Numbered from the stretch's first letter, positions 1 to 8,831 are shown. The stretch is DNA of 64,000 nucleotides from Vibrio metoecus (GCF_009665255.1 NZ_CP035686.1:744001-808000); one strand, 5' to 3'. A program made the numbers and translations. The notes: a model not told the origin generated them from the sequence alone.

Positions 1-604
1 CGCGGAAAACGTGAGTGGTGACATCGAGTTTCTCAAGCAGAGTTTTGTAGTACATGGAGTAGGCGCTGTAACCTTTTAGCAGTACGGCACCATCCGGAGC
101 GAGGTAGATTTTGTCAGCATAACTCGCCAAGTAATATTGGCTTTGATTGTAAAAATCCCCAACGGCGAATACTGGCTTACCCGATGCTTTGAACTCGTTG
201 ATCGCTTTAGCGATGTAACGTAGCTTGGTCAAATTGGTTTCCTGCATATCTCCTAAAGCCAAAACCAGACCTGTAACATTGTTGTCATTCTTCGCGTGGC
301 GTAAGGTTTCGACAATATCAAACAGCACATTCTCGCGGGGGAGCTCTTCACCAAATACAGAGCCTGTAAAGGAGTCCATCGGGTTGATGTGCGTACTCTG
401 TTCAACAATCGGGCCAGACAGATTGAGCACCAGTGCCGAGGATTTATCCATGGTGGGCAGTGGGGCATCGGCATGAATATAAATAAAATAAATGATGCCA
501 ATACTGAGCAAGAAAATAAGATTAGTTAGTGCTAACCGTATGAAAGTGATGGCTTTCCAAATCCCTTTCAAAAATAGGCCAACAAAACGAAACAGTGATT
601 TCAT
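1..604 (-). CDS. sppA: Signal peptide peptidase SppA (protease IV), N-terminal part, cut by window edge
   Basis: The minus strand is open from an ATG at 604 to the left edge, giving 201 codons with no stop. It begins MKSLFRFVGLFLKGIWKAI, followed by a hydrophobic segment (about residues 20-42) that would anchor the protein in the inner membrane with the rest in the periplasm. Downstream come segments typical of the SppA N-terminal domain, such as VLNLSGPIVEQ, GLVLALGD and YYLASYADKIYLAP. SppA is a membrane serine peptidase (Ser/Lys dyad, crotonase-like fold) that degrades cleaved signal peptides. The catalytic Ser lies in the C-terminal half, outside the window. A GGAG motif 5 bases upstream of the ATG supports the start. 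It is transcribed divergently from fadH across a 229 bp gap. Confidence 0.92.
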   Translation of the reverse strand, partial: MKSLFRFVGLFLKGIWKAITFIRLALTNLIFLLSIGIIYFIYIHADAPLPTMDKSSALVLNLSGPIVEQSTHINPMDSFTGSVFGEELPRENVLFDIVETLRHAKNDNNVTGLVLALGDMQETNLTKLRYIAKAINEFKASGKPVFAVGDFYNQSQYYLASYADKIYLAPDGAVLLKGYSAYSMYYKTLLEKLDVTTHVFR

Positions 605-743
605 GGTATCTCCAGACCAACAGAGTGACTCTCCACTCCAAAGCTTCAGATTTCTCGTGCAAATTAGCGCACAACGAATCACATCCTACGTTATCTGATC
701 TAGGCAAACAACAACCTTGCAAACCAGCGCAACCTTGATCGCT

Positions 744-760
744 GTTACATAAATGTAAAC
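744..760. promoter_or_regulatory. Inverted repeat in the sppA-fadH intergenic region
   Basis: GTTACAT and ATGTAAAC are near-perfect inverted arms separated by two A residues, in the AT-rich gap between divergent sppA and fadH. It could be a regulator site; I cannot assign a protein to it. Confidence 0.25.
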
Positions 761-791
761 GCTTGTTTGATTTTTGTAATCGCCAAGAATA

Positions 792-808
792 TTCTGGTCA
801 GACCATAT
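792..808 (+). promoter_or_regulatory. FadR-type operator upstream of fadH
   Basis: TTCTGGTCAGACCATAT lies 25 bases before the fadH start and contains the CTGGTCnGAC core of the FadR operator (family consensus roughly AnCTGGTCnGACnwGTT). FadR represses fatty acid degradation genes until long-chain acyl-CoA binds it. The target gene, a beta-oxidation enzyme, fits that regulon. The site is read directly from the sequence; binding is inferred. Confidence 0.72.
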
Positions 809-833
809 CAATAATAAGCAAAGTGAAGTCGCT

Positions 834-2834
834 ATGTACCCAAATCTGTTTCAGCCTCTCGATCTTGGTTTTACTCAGCTCAAAAATCGTGTGTTGATGG
901 GCTCTATGCATACTGGCTTAGAGGAAAATAAAGAAGGGCTGCATAAGCTCGCGGCTTTCTATGAAGAGCGTGCCAAAGGGGGCGTTGGTTTAATTGTTAC
1001 GGGCGGTTTTTCCCCCAATTTGCGTGGCCGTCTGCACCCATTCAGTGCCGAATTTAGTAAAACTAAGCATGCCAAAGCCCATAAAGTAGTGACCGAAGCC
1101 GTGCATCGTCATGGTGGGAAAATTGCGTTGCAACTGCTGCATGCAGGTCGCTATGCCATGCATCCTTTCGCACAAAGTGCCTCAGCGATTCGAGCTCCGA
1201 TTGCCAAGTTTGCTCCAAGTGAAATGAGCACACGCCAGATCCGCAATACGATTCAAGATTTCGCCAGCAGCGCAGAGTTGGCCCAGTTGGCTGGTTATGA
1301 CGGTGTAGAAGTCATGGGCTCCGAAGGTTACTTGCTTAATCAGTTCATCTGTAAACGAACGAACATGCGTTATGACGAATGGGGCGGCAGTTATCAAAAT
1401 CGGATCCGTTTTCCGGTCGAAATTGTCAAAGCGATTCGCGCCGCAGTCGGTAAAGAGTTCATCATTATCTTCCGTCTATCGATGCTCGATTTAGTGGAGC
1501 AGGGCAGCACTTTTGAAGAAGTGGTGGTACTTGCCAAAGCATTGGAAGAAGCAGGTGTTACCATCATTAATACTGGGATCGGCTGGCATGAAGCGCGGAT
1601 CCCCACAATTGCTACTCAAGTGCCGCGCGCGGCATTCAGTTGGGTAACCGAAAAGATCAAACCTTACTTAAGTGTGCCGGTGGTGACCTGTAATCGCATT
1701 AACACGCCGGAACAAGCCGAGAAAATTTTGGCGAGTGGTCAGGCGGATATGGTGTCGATGGCACGCCCGTTTTTAGCCGATGCGGATTTTGTGCGCAAAG
1801 CACAAGAAGGGCAGAGCGCGCTCATCAACACCTGTATTGGTTGTAACCAAGCTTGTTTGGATAACGTGTTTCGTGGCAAGCGTGCGAGCTGTTTAGTGAA
1901 CCCGCGCGCCTGCTATGAAAGCGAGATTGTGGTCAAGCCCGCGCAGAGCAAAAAGATTGCGGTTGTCGGTGCCGGCCCTGCAGGTTTAGCGTTTGCGACG
2001 ACCGCTGCGGAGCGCGGTCATCAAGTGGATCTTTTTGAACGCAACGATCGGATTGGTGGTCAATTTCGCTTAGCTATGCAAATCCCAGGCAAAGAGGAAT
2101 TTCGTGAAACTATTCGCTACTTTGCTAATCGAATCGATCAAACTGGCGTGAAGTTGCATCTCGGTTGTGAGGTGCAGTTCAGTGATTTGCGTGGTTACGA
2201 TGAAGTGGTGATTGCCACGGGAGTAACACCTCGTAAAATCACCCTGACAGGGCTCAGTGAATCTTCAAAAGTGGTCGATTACCAAACCTTAATTCGCGAA
2301 AAGACACCCGTAGGCCAAAAGGTCGCGATTGTTGGCGCTGGCGGCATTGGTGTGGATGTGGCGAGCATGCTCACCGAGCCGAAAGATCAAACATTAGATG
2401 ATTGGTTATACGAATGGGGCATCGATAAATCCCTCGAACACCCCGGCGGTTTGTACCCCTACCCAGAGACCACCAGTGAACGAGAAGTGTGGTTGCTGCA
2501 GCGGCGCAAAGGTGCGGTGGGTAAAGGGCCGGGTAAAACCACGGGCTGGATCCATAAACGCACGTTAGAAAAACGCGGTGTGCATTTGGTTGGTGGTGTG
2601 CAGTATCAGAAAATTGATGAGCAGGGCCTGCATATCGAGCGCGATGGCAAGCCAGAGCTGATTGACGCTGATAGCGTGGTCATTTGCGCAGGTCAAGAAT
2701 CCGTACGCCCTTTTGAGGCGCAATGGGCTGAGCTGGGCGACAAGCTACATGTGATTGGTGGCGCAGATGTGGCCGGAGAGTTGGATGCCGCGCGTGCAAT
2801 TCGTCAAGGTGTTGAGCTGGCAGTTCGATTATAA
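834..2834 (+). CDS. fadH: 2,4-dienoyl-CoA reductase (NADPH), FadH
   Basis: This 666-residue protein (E. coli FadH has 672) reduces 2,4-dienoyl-CoA to 3-enoyl-CoA so that polyunsaturated fatty acids can enter beta-oxidation. Residues 1 to about 330 form an FMN-binding TIM barrel of the old-yellow-enzyme type. Cysteines C334, C337, C341 and C353 (CIGCNQAC then C) match the ligands of the [4Fe-4S] cluster. From about 373 a FAD/NAD(P)-binding half follows, with VVGAGPAGLAF and a second dinucleotide motif VAIVGAGGIGVDVA. It is monocistronic: a FadR-like site precedes it and a strong hairpin terminator follows. The ATG at 834 has no strong Shine-Dalgarno, but the protein starts like the family (MYPNLFQPLDLG). 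Confidence 0.96.
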   Translation: MYPNLFQPLDLGFTQLKNRVLMGSMHTGLEENKEGLHKLAAFYEERAKGGVGLIVTGGFSPNLRGRLHPFSAEFSKTKHAKAHKVVTEAVHRHGGKIALQLLHAGRYAMHPFAQSASAIRAPIAKFAPSEMSTRQIRNTIQDFASSAELAQLAGYDGVEVMGSEGYLLNQFICKRTNMRYDEWGGSYQNRIRFPVEIVKAIRAAVGKEFIIIFRLSMLDLVEQGSTFEEVVVLAKALEEAGVTIINTGIGWHEARIPTIATQVPRAAFSWVTEKIKPYLSVPVVTCNRINTPEQAEKILASGQADMVSMARPFLADADFVRKAQEGQSALINTCIGCNQACLDNVFRGKRASCLVNPRACYESEIVVKPAQSKKIAVVGAGPAGLAFATTAAERGHQVDLFERNDRIGGQFRLAMQIPGKEEFRETIRYFANRIDQTGVKLHLGCEVQFSDLRGYDEVVIATGVTPRKITLTGLSESSKVVDYQTLIREKTPVGQKVAIVGAGGIGVDVASMLTEPKDQTLDDWLYEWGIDKSLEHPGGLYPYPETTSEREVWLLQRRKGAVGKGPGKTTGWIHKRTLEKRGVHLVGGVQYQKIDEQGLHIERDGKPELIDADSVVICAGQESVRPFEAQWAELGDKLHVIGGADVAGELDAARAIRQGVELAVRL

Positions 2835-2860
2835 CCTGTTGAGCGAAAACCACGAACGAC

Positions 2861-2888
2861 AAAGGGCACTTCGGTGCCCTTTATTATT
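2861..2888 (+). terminator. Rho-independent terminator of fadH
   Basis: AAAGGGCAC-TTCG-GTGCCCTTT hairpin with a stable TTCG tetraloop, followed by ATTATTG, 26 bases after the fadH stop. Confidence 0.85.
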
Positions 2889-2898
2889 GTCATCCCTA

Positions 2899-2921
2899 AA
2901 CCACCGCTTTTAGCGGTGGTG
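2899..2921 (-). terminator. Hairpin terminator, probably of purU
   Basis: ACCACCGCT/AGCGGTGGT stem with a short loop, about 26 bases beyond the purU stop on the minus strand and followed there by TTTAGGG. The T run is weak, so efficiency is uncertain. It may work from both sides. Confidence 0.6.
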
Positions 2922-2946
2922 ATTGTTTTCTATTGCTGAGGGCTCG

Positions 2947-3780
2947 TTACAAAATGACAGTCTTGTTGCCGTAGACAAATACGTGGTCATTCAGCACTTT
3001 GTTGAGCGCCTTGCTGAGCACATTCTTCTCTACATCGCGTCCAGCTTGCGCCATATCTTGCGCGCTAAAGGTATGATCGACCGGAATCACGTCTTGCTTG
3101 ATGATCGGTCCTTCATCGAGATCGTTGGTCACAAAATGCGCCGTAGCACCAATGATTTTCACACCACGTTCATAAGCCTGTTGGTAAGGTTTCGCACCAA
3201 TAAAGGCAGGCAAGAAGCTGTGATGGATATTGATGATTTTATGGTGGAAACGTTCAACAAAACTGGGCGTTAAGACACGCATATATTTGGCGAGTACCAG
3301 ATAGTCCGGCTGATATTGATCAACCACCTCCAGTAGCGCGTGCTCGTGCTCTTCGCGTGACAAACCTTCATGGGAAACACAGTGGTAAGGAATATCAAAA
3401 CGCTCGGTCAAACGTTGCAAAGTGTCGTAGTTGCCGACCACTGCCGCAATATCCACATCCAAGCTGCCATCGTAATTCTTCATCAGAATGTCGCCCAGAC
3501 AGTGCGCTTCTTTGGTTACGAGAACCACAATGCGTTTGCGAGTCGAGTTGATCAGTTTGCGACGCGTACCTTGTGGTAGTGCATGGTCAAGGTCAGCCAG
3601 TAGCGTGGCATCGTTGAAATAACCTTCCAACTCAGTACGCATAAAAAAGTGACCGCTGGCATTATCCACGAATTCATTATTGTGGATGATATTGAGTTGA
3701 TGCTTATAACAAATATTGGTGATCTTGGAGATCAGTCCCGGCGCATCAGGGCAATGCGTCAGCAGGGTTTTTTTTTCCAT
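2947..3780 (-). CDS. purU: Formyltetrahydrofolate deformylase PurU
   Basis: This 277-residue enzyme hydrolyses 10-formyl-THF to formate and THF, which balances one-carbon pools and supplies formate to PurT. Residues 1-80 are an ACT-type regulatory domain beginning KKTLLTHCPDAPGLISKI. The formyltransferase fold follows, with the catalytic region NIHHSFLPAF (N184, H186) and the conserved Asp in DLDEGPII (D222). Length equals the family norm (E. coli 280). It is monocistronic on the minus strand. The gap upstream (3781-4052) holds only AT-rich sequence and a GGCTGC/GCAGCC hairpin near 3905. I saw no PurR box in front of it, although folD at the other end of the window has one. Confidence 0.95.
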   Translation of the reverse strand: MEKKTLLTHCPDAPGLISKITNICYKHQLNIIHNNEFVDNASGHFFMRTELEGYFNDATLLADLDHALPQGTRRKLINSTRKRIVVLVTKEAHCLGDILMKNYDGSLDVDIAAVVGNYDTLQRLTERFDIPYHCVSHEGLSREEHEHALLEVVDQYQPDYLVLAKYMRVLTPSFVERFHHKIINIHHSFLPAFIGAKPYQQAYERGVKIIGATAHFVTNDLDEGPIIKQDVIPVDHTFSAQDMAQAGRDVEKNVLSKALNKVLNDHVFVYGNKTVIL

Positions 3781-4052
3781 TGATAAGTACTTCCATGCAA
3801 AAAAGAAATATGCCCTATTTGCTTGAAACCACAGAGATGTTTATGGCGATTCCAAACTATTCGGGGCTAGCGAATTTTTTCATTCTAAAAAACAAATCGG
3901 CGGCTGCTGAACGGTGATGCAGCCCGCAAATACGCACCTATAATTAATCTATTATCAAGACAGATTCAATCGCTTTAGCCAAGTAATACTTAGGTTTATT
4001 CAGCATTGAATGTGTGGTTTTCTTATTAATGAGAGTAGTAAGGTGGTCGTAT

Positions 4053-4256
4053 ATGGATAAAGAACTTCTCGCACGTAAATTGTATGTCGAGCGGGTAGAG
4101 GCACTGCTCGGAGATCAACCCATGGATGAGCATATTTTGGAAGAAATGTGGGAAAACCGAGCTTCTCCATCTGAAGCGGCCAAAGCCATGACCATAACCC
4201 CAACATCGGGTTACGATGCGCCTCCTTGGCTTGCTCGTTATCTGAATCGCAAGTAA
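4053..4256 (+). CDS. Small conserved-looking protein of unknown function (67 aa)
   Basis: The ATG at 4053 is preceded by AAGGTGG at 8-9 bases and is preferred over an in-frame ATG at 4014, which has no ribosome site. The product begins MDKELLARKLYVERVEALLG, is charged and mostly helical for about 50 residues, and ends in a Pro/Trp/Arg-rich tail (DAPPWLARYLNRK). No signal peptide or membrane segment is visible. It sits 91 bp upstream of yoaA on the same strand. I do not recognise a domain. The codon use looks like that of its neighbours, so I regard it as a real gene. Confidence 0.72.
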   Translation: MDKELLARKLYVERVEALLGDQPMDEHILEEMWENRASPSEAAKAMTITPTSGYDAPPWLARYLNRK

Positions 4257-4347
4257 CGCTTCCTCTGCGGTGTGAGTGAGATTGTCATTCGCACCGCTGC
4301 TTAAAACCTGCCATAATCGCGCCATTTCCGTTGCACATAGAATTGGC

Positions 4348-6288
4348 ATGATTGAAAAAACCTTTTCCCAGCAAGGCGCATTAGGCCAAGCGATTCCGGG
4401 CTTTCAACCCAGACAAGCACAAGTGGATATGGCGAAAGCGGTCGCCAGTGCCATTGCCAACCAATCTCAGTTGGTGGTCGAAGCGGGTACAGGAACCGGA
4501 AAAACCTTCGCGTATTTAGTTCCAGCCTTGCTCAGTGGCAAAAAGGTCATTATCAGTACCGGTTCTAAAAACTTGCAAGAGCAGCTTTTCCATCGCGATT
4601 TGCCTTTGATGGTCAGTGCGTTAGGCTTTTTCGGCCAAGTTGCACTGCTTAAAGGCCGTGCTAACTATCTCTGCCTCGATCGCTTAAGTCGTCAAATGGT
4701 GGAAAGCCACACTCCTGAATCCGATCCGGCCTTGCTCACTCAGTTGGTGAAAGTGCGCAGTTGGGCAGCTAGCACGCAAAGTGGTGACTTAGGGGAATGT
4801 GACGATCTGGCGGAAGATAGCTTAATTATTCCCACGATAACTTCGACCAACGACAACTGCTTGGGCAAAGAGTGCGCGAGCTACCAAGACTGCTTTGTTT
4901 CCAAAGCGCGCCGTCGCGCGATGGATGCGGATGTGGTCGTGGTCAATCATCACTTGTTTCTGGCCGATTTGGCGATCAAAGAGACGGGCTTTGGTGAGTT
5001 AATTCCTGAAGCAGAAGTGTTCATTTTCGATGAAGCGCACCAACTGCCGGACATCGCGAGCCAATATTTTGGTCAGTCGGTATCGAGCCGCCAAGTGCAA
5101 GAGCTGGCGAAAGATATCGAACTCGGTTATCGCACCGAAGCGAAAGATATGCGCCAACTGCAAAAAGTGTCGGACAAACTGGTACAGGCGGCAATGGATT
5201 TGCGCATTGTGCTTGGTGAGCCGGGCTATCGTGGCAACTGGCGTGAAGTGCTGAAAGTGCCGACCGTGGCAAGAGAAGTCGAACGGCTCAATGAAGCGCT
5301 GCAATTTGCATTGGATGTGCTCAAACTGGCTTTGGGGCGTAGCCAACTTCTGGATACCGCGTTTGAACGCGCCACAGTGATTTTAGGCCGCATTCGCCGT
5401 GTGTGTGATGTCTCCATCACCGGTTATTCCTATTGGTATGACACCACGCCGCGTCATTTCAGTTTGCACATCACGCCGCTGTCTGTGGCGGATAAATTTC
5501 GTGAGCAGATTGAACAAAAAGAGGGCGCGTGGATCTTCACTTCCGCGACTTTGGCGGTCAACGATGATTTCAGCCATTTTACTGAGCGACTTGGATTAAT
5601 CCCGAGCGCACAATTCTCACTGGTCAGCCCGTTTGATTACCAACAACAGGCCGTATTATGCGTGCCCCGTTATCTGCCTGAACCCAATAGTCCCGGACTG
5701 GCCGATAAACTGGTATGTATGCTCGCGCCAGTGATTGAACACAACCAAGGGCGCTGCTTCTTTTTGTGTACCTCGCACAGCATGATGCGTGATTTAGGCG
5801 AACGTTTTCGCGAACGTTTAACCTTACCGGTTTTGATGCAAGGGGAAACCAGCAAACAGAAAACGCTGGCCGAATTTATGGAACTGGGCAATGCGCTATT
5901 GGTGGCCACAGGCGCGTTCTGGGAAGGGATTGACGTTAGAGGCGATACCTTAAGCTGTGTTATCATCGACAAACTTCCGTTTACCGCACCCGATGACCCG
6001 TTGCTCAAAGCTCGCATTGAAGATTGCCGCCTGCGTGGTGGTGATCCGTTTGCCCAAGTGCAACTGCCGGAAGCGGTGATCACCTTAAAGCAAGGTGTGG
6101 GTCGTCTGATCCGCGATAAAAACGACAAAGGCGCGTTGATCATCTGTGACAATCGACTGGTCACGCGCGATTATGGCGGGGTGTTCCTCGCCAGTTTACC
6201 GCCGATTCCGCGCACGCGGGATCTGGACGTAGTGACCACTTTTCTACAACAATTAGCTGTAACTGAAATCAATCAGAGAGACTCATGA
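4348..6288 (+). CDS. yoaA: ATP-dependent DNA helicase YoaA (DinG/XPD family, Fe-S)
   Basis: This 646-residue superfamily 2 helicase carries Walker A GTGTGKT at 47-53, the DEAH box at 228-231 (FDEAHQL) and the C-terminal motif QGVGRLIR. Cysteines around positions 100-190 (YLCLDR, then NCLGKECASYQDC) are the expected [4Fe-4S] ligands of the XPD/DinG type. In E. coli YoaA works with the HolC clamp-loader subunit in repair of stalled forks. I place the start at ATG 4348, where the sequence aligns with the known YoaA N-terminus (GALGQAIPGFQPRQAQ); a GTG at 4276 would add 24 unlikely residues. The stop overlaps the tsaB start by 4 bp (ATGA), so the two are probably translationally coupled. Confidence 0.93.
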   Translation: MIEKTFSQQGALGQAIPGFQPRQAQVDMAKAVASAIANQSQLVVEAGTGTGKTFAYLVPALLSGKKVIISTGSKNLQEQLFHRDLPLMVSALGFFGQVALLKGRANYLCLDRLSRQMVESHTPESDPALLTQLVKVRSWAASTQSGDLGECDDLAEDSLIIPTITSTNDNCLGKECASYQDCFVSKARRRAMDADVVVVNHHLFLADLAIKETGFGELIPEAEVFIFDEAHQLPDIASQYFGQSVSSRQVQELAKDIELGYRTEAKDMRQLQKVSDKLVQAAMDLRIVLGEPGYRGNWREVLKVPTVAREVERLNEALQFALDVLKLALGRSQLLDTAFERATVILGRIRRVCDVSITGYSYWYDTTPRHFSLHITPLSVADKFREQIEQKEGAWIFTSATLAVNDDFSHFTERLGLIPSAQFSLVSPFDYQQQAVLCVPRYLPEPNSPGLADKLVCMLAPVIEHNQGRCFFLCTSHSMMRDLGERFRERLTLPVLMQGETSKQKTLAEFMELGNALLVATGAFWEGIDVRGDTLSCVIIDKLPFTAPDDPLLKARIEDCRLRGGDPFAQVQLPEAVITLKQGVGRLIRDKNDKGALIICDNRLVTRDYGGVFLASLPPIPRTRDLDVVTTFLQQLAVTEINQRDS

Positions 6289-6983
6289 GCGTAAAAATTC
6301 TCGCCTTAGATACCGCCACCGAGCGATGTTCTGTCGCGCTACTCGTCGGCAATACCGTTTATTCACGCAGTGAAATCGCCCCGCGTGATCACACCAAAAA
6401 AGTATTGCCTATGGTGGATGAAGTATTAAAAGAAGCAGGCGTAACGCTACAAGAATTGGATGCTTTGGCTTTTGGTCGTGGCCCAGGTAGTTTTACTGGG
6501 GTACGGATTGGCATTGGAATTGCACAAGGTTTAGCCTTTGGGGCGAATCTGCCGATGATTGGCATTTCCACCTTAGCGGCGATGGCGCAAGCCGCGTATC
6601 GTCTACAAGGCATGACCCATGTTGCCAGCGCGATTGATGCGCGCATGGAAGAAGTGTATTGGGGACGCTATGTGCGTCAAGAAGATGGCAGTTGGCAAGC
6701 CGCGGAAGCGGAGTGTGTGATTGCACCTGCGCTGTTGGCGCAGACCTTGACGCAAGACGAGCAGGTTTGGGGCAAAGCCGGAACAGGGTGGGCCGCTTAC
6801 CCAGCACTGGCGGATCTGCCGCTGCAAGTGCAAACCAGTGAAGTGCTTTACCCAGATTCGCAAGATATTGCTTATTTGGCTCAGTTTGAATTGGCGCAAG
6901 GCAATACCATGAGTGTTGAGCAGGCAAGCCCAGTGTATCTGCGTGATACCGTGGCTTGGAAAAAGCTTCCCGGCCGAGAGTAA
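6285..6983 (+). CDS. tsaB: tRNA threonylcarbamoyladenosine modification protein TsaB
   Basis: This 232-residue protein (E. coli TsaB/YeaZ 231) is an ASKHA-fold partner of TsaD in the TsaBDE complex that makes t6A37 on ANN-decoding tRNAs. It shows the family start ILALDTATERCSVALL, then PRDHTKKVLPMVDEVL and GRGPGSFTGVRIGIG. It lacks the metal-binding His pair of TsaD, as expected for the non-catalytic paralogue. Its ATG overlaps the yoaA stop. The yoaA-tsaB pairing also occurs in enterobacteria. Confidence 0.95.
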   Translation: MSVKILALDTATERCSVALLVGNTVYSRSEIAPRDHTKKVLPMVDEVLKEAGVTLQELDALAFGRGPGSFTGVRIGIGIAQGLAFGANLPMIGISTLAAMAQAAYRLQGMTHVASAIDARMEEVYWGRYVRQEDGSWQAAEAECVIAPALLAQTLTQDEQVWGKAGTGWAAYPALADLPLQVQTSEVLYPDSQDIAYLAQFELAQGNTMSVEQASPVYLRDTVAWKKLPGRE

Positions 6984-7028
6984 GGCAGAAGATGAGCGCT
7001 CACTCACTCGCTAATCGATAGGAACAGT

Positions 7029-7334
7029 ATGGTTTCAATTAATGGATTACCTCCGGCGCGGCTGCCCGGCACCAATAAAACCTCCAAAGCGGGGAAAAAG
7101 GGCGAAGTTAGCCAGAGCGAGAGTGGCAAGAGCGTTTCATCGACCAGCAAAGTTGCCAATGCGGTTGCGGAATCGATTCGCCAAGTCAGTGAGTCGGATA
7201 TTCACCGCGCACAAGTGCAGTACGATTTACCTGAAGGGCGTGCTCGCAAGGCGATGGAAGAGTATCTGGATGTGATGAACCAAGCACGTAAAGAGGAACT
7301 TGCGCAGTTGCTTGGGGTCGATATCTACATCTAA
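7029..7334 (+). CDS. Hypothetical protein, low-complexity N-terminus (101 aa)
   Basis: The ATG at 7029 has AGGA 5-8 bases upstream, 45 bp after tsaB. The first 45 residues are basic and Ser/Lys-rich (NKTSKAGKKGEVSQSESGKS) and probably disordered; the second half is helical (SDIHRAQVQYDLPEGRARKAMEEYL...EELAQLLGVDIYI). The MVSINGLPPARLPG start loosely recalls small FlgM-like or secretion-chaperone proteins, but I do not recognise a family and assign no function. It is followed 16 bp later by the slp-like gene and is probably in the same transcript. Confidence 0.7.
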   Translation: MVSINGLPPARLPGTNKTSKAGKKGEVSQSESGKSVSSTSKVANAVAESIRQVSESDIHRAQVQYDLPEGRARKAMEEYLDVMNQARKEELAQLLGVDIYI

Positions 7335-7350
7335 AAATGAGGTCAATTCA

Positions 7351-7908
7351 GTGAAGATACATTTGATGAAACTTTTTATTCCTGCCATCGCTTTGCTGCT
7401 GTCTGCCTGTGCGAGTTTGCCACCTGAGTTGGGCAATCCGGATGATAAAACAGTGGTGACTCAGTATGCGGCTTGGCTCGATCTGGATCCTGCTGCGAAA
7501 TCACCTGTCCGAATGGGTGGGGTTGTTGCCAATATCAGCAACCAAAAAGATCGTACCCGTATTGAATTGGTCAACCTGCCGATTGATAGCGCAGGACGTC
7601 CAAATATTCATCAAGAACCACAAGGTCGCTTTGTCGCTTATGTGCCGGGCTTTTTAGACCCTATCACTTTTGGTGAAGGGCGTTTACTTACCGTGTACGG
7701 TACAATTGCCGAGCCTGAGCTAGGTAAAGTGGGTGAGTATCAACACCGTTATCCGGTAGTGAATGCTCAAGGTTATCATTTGTGGCGCGTTGAAGAGCGA
7801 GTACAAATTGATGACATTGGCCCTTATATGTTTCCTTGTCGTGGTTTCCATTGCTGGCCGCGAACGTTGCCAGAACGTGACGGGAAGATTATTCAAGAAG
7901 TCAAATGA
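7351..7908 (+). CDS. Slp family outer membrane lipoprotein
   Basis: This is a 185-residue lipoprotein with signal sequence and lipobox LLSAC, giving a mature protein that begins CASLPPELG. The body has Slp-family features (VRMGGVVANI...RTRIELVNLPID...GRFVAYVPGFLDP...GRLLTVYGTI). Slp is an outer membrane lipoprotein induced in starvation or stationary phase; its biochemical role is not established. The GTG at 7351 is chosen because GAGG lies 8 bases upstream; ATG 7366 is an alternative that shortens only the signal peptide. The last residues repeat a Cys/Trp-rich patch (MFPCRGFHCWPR). The stop overlaps the next gene by 4 bp. Confidence 0.88.
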   Translation: MKIHLMKLFIPAIALLLSACASLPPELGNPDDKTVVTQYAAWLDLDPAAKSPVRMGGVVANISNQKDRTRIELVNLPIDSAGRPNIHQEPQGRFVAYVPGFLDPITFGEGRLLTVYGTIAEPELGKVGEYQHRYPVVNAQGYHLWRVEERVQIDDIGPYMFPCRGFHCWPRTLPERDGKIIQEVK

Positions 7909-8759
7909 AGCTGAACGAAACCACGTACTCGCTAGAGCTGGGGCAACTCGCTGCAGTGGAAGTGGGTGATGCAAAAATGGCCGAGGTATCGGTCATTTTT
8001 ATTCATGGCTGGCTAGATAATGCAGCGAGCTTTTTATCATTGATGCAAGCTTTGCATGCTTTGGCTCCTGAGCTCCATTTATGTGCCATTGATCTTCCGG
8101 GACATGGGTTATCACCGCATAAAGCGGGTTATTACCCATTTCATGACTATATCGACGATATTGATCAGCTTTTGCTCAACTTATCGCCAAACAAACACGT
8201 GTTGGTAGGTCATTCGCTTGGTGCTTTAATCGCAAGTTGTTATAGTGCCGCCTTTCCTGAGCAAGTCAGCGGTTTAGTGCAGATAGAAGGCTTTGGCCCA
8301 CTTTCTGAGCCTGCCACAGAGAGTGTCACACGCTTACGGCAAGGGGTATGCTCTCGCCATGCGTTACGTAACGCCAAACCTCGCGGTTATTCGAGCTTCG
8401 ATCATGCACTGCGCCATCGTGCTTTGGTCAATCAGTTGTCCGGAGAGTTGCTGCGCCCGTTGGTGGAACGTGGCACTTACCGGCATGATGAACAGTGGTT
8501 CTGGCGACACGATCCCAAACTCAAAGCGGATTCTTTGTATCGGATGTCACCTGAGCAAGCGGCGCAGATCCGTGAGCAAGTGTGTTGCCCGCAGCAGGTG
8601 ATTCTAGGAACTCAGGGGTTTGCTTCGCTCCAGCAGAGAGTGCAAGAAGAGAATCTTGCCGCCATCCCTATTCACACTGTAACGGGTGGCCACCACTGCC
8701 ATTTAGAACAGCCACAATCGGTCGCTGAATTGATCTTTGGCTTAGTTAACAAAATTTAA
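7905..8759 (+). CDS. Alpha/beta-hydrolase fold enzyme
   Basis: This 284-residue protein has the classical hydrolase elements: oxyanion-hole strand FIHGWLDNAASF, nucleophile elbow GHSLGALIA (Ser), and a C-terminal His in VTGGHHCHLEQP. No signal peptide is visible, so it is probably cytoplasmic. The closest relatives by motif are serine hydrolases of the esterase/haloalkane-dehalogenase group; the substrate is unknown. The ATGA overlap with the slp-like gene implies coupled translation, and fadD follows 121 bp later on the same strand, so a role in acyl-ester metabolism is possible but only by context. Confidence 0.85.
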   Translation: MKLNETTYSLELGQLAAVEVGDAKMAEVSVIFIHGWLDNAASFLSLMQALHALAPELHLCAIDLPGHGLSPHKAGYYPFHDYIDDIDQLLLNLSPNKHVLVGHSLGALIASCYSAAFPEQVSGLVQIEGFGPLSEPATESVTRLRQGVCSRHALRNAKPRGYSSFDHALRHRALVNQLSGELLRPLVERGTYRHDEQWFWRHDPKLKADSLYRMSPEQAAQIREQVCCPQQVILGTQGFASLQQRVQEENLAAIPIHTVTGGHHCHLEQPQSVAELIFGLVNKI

Positions 8760-8831
8760 ACAAGTGTTTGAGAGTTACGTGCTCAACCACTTTGGCTGTG
8801 CTGTAATAGCGGTCAGCAATTGCATGACAAC

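Noticed and set aside
3781..3960. PurR operator in front of purU.
   Set aside because: No GCAAnCGnTT-type sequence is present in the upstream gap.
5670..6164. Minus-strand open frame (164 codons) opposite yoaA.
   Set aside because: Shadow of the helicase gene; no domain and no ribosome site.
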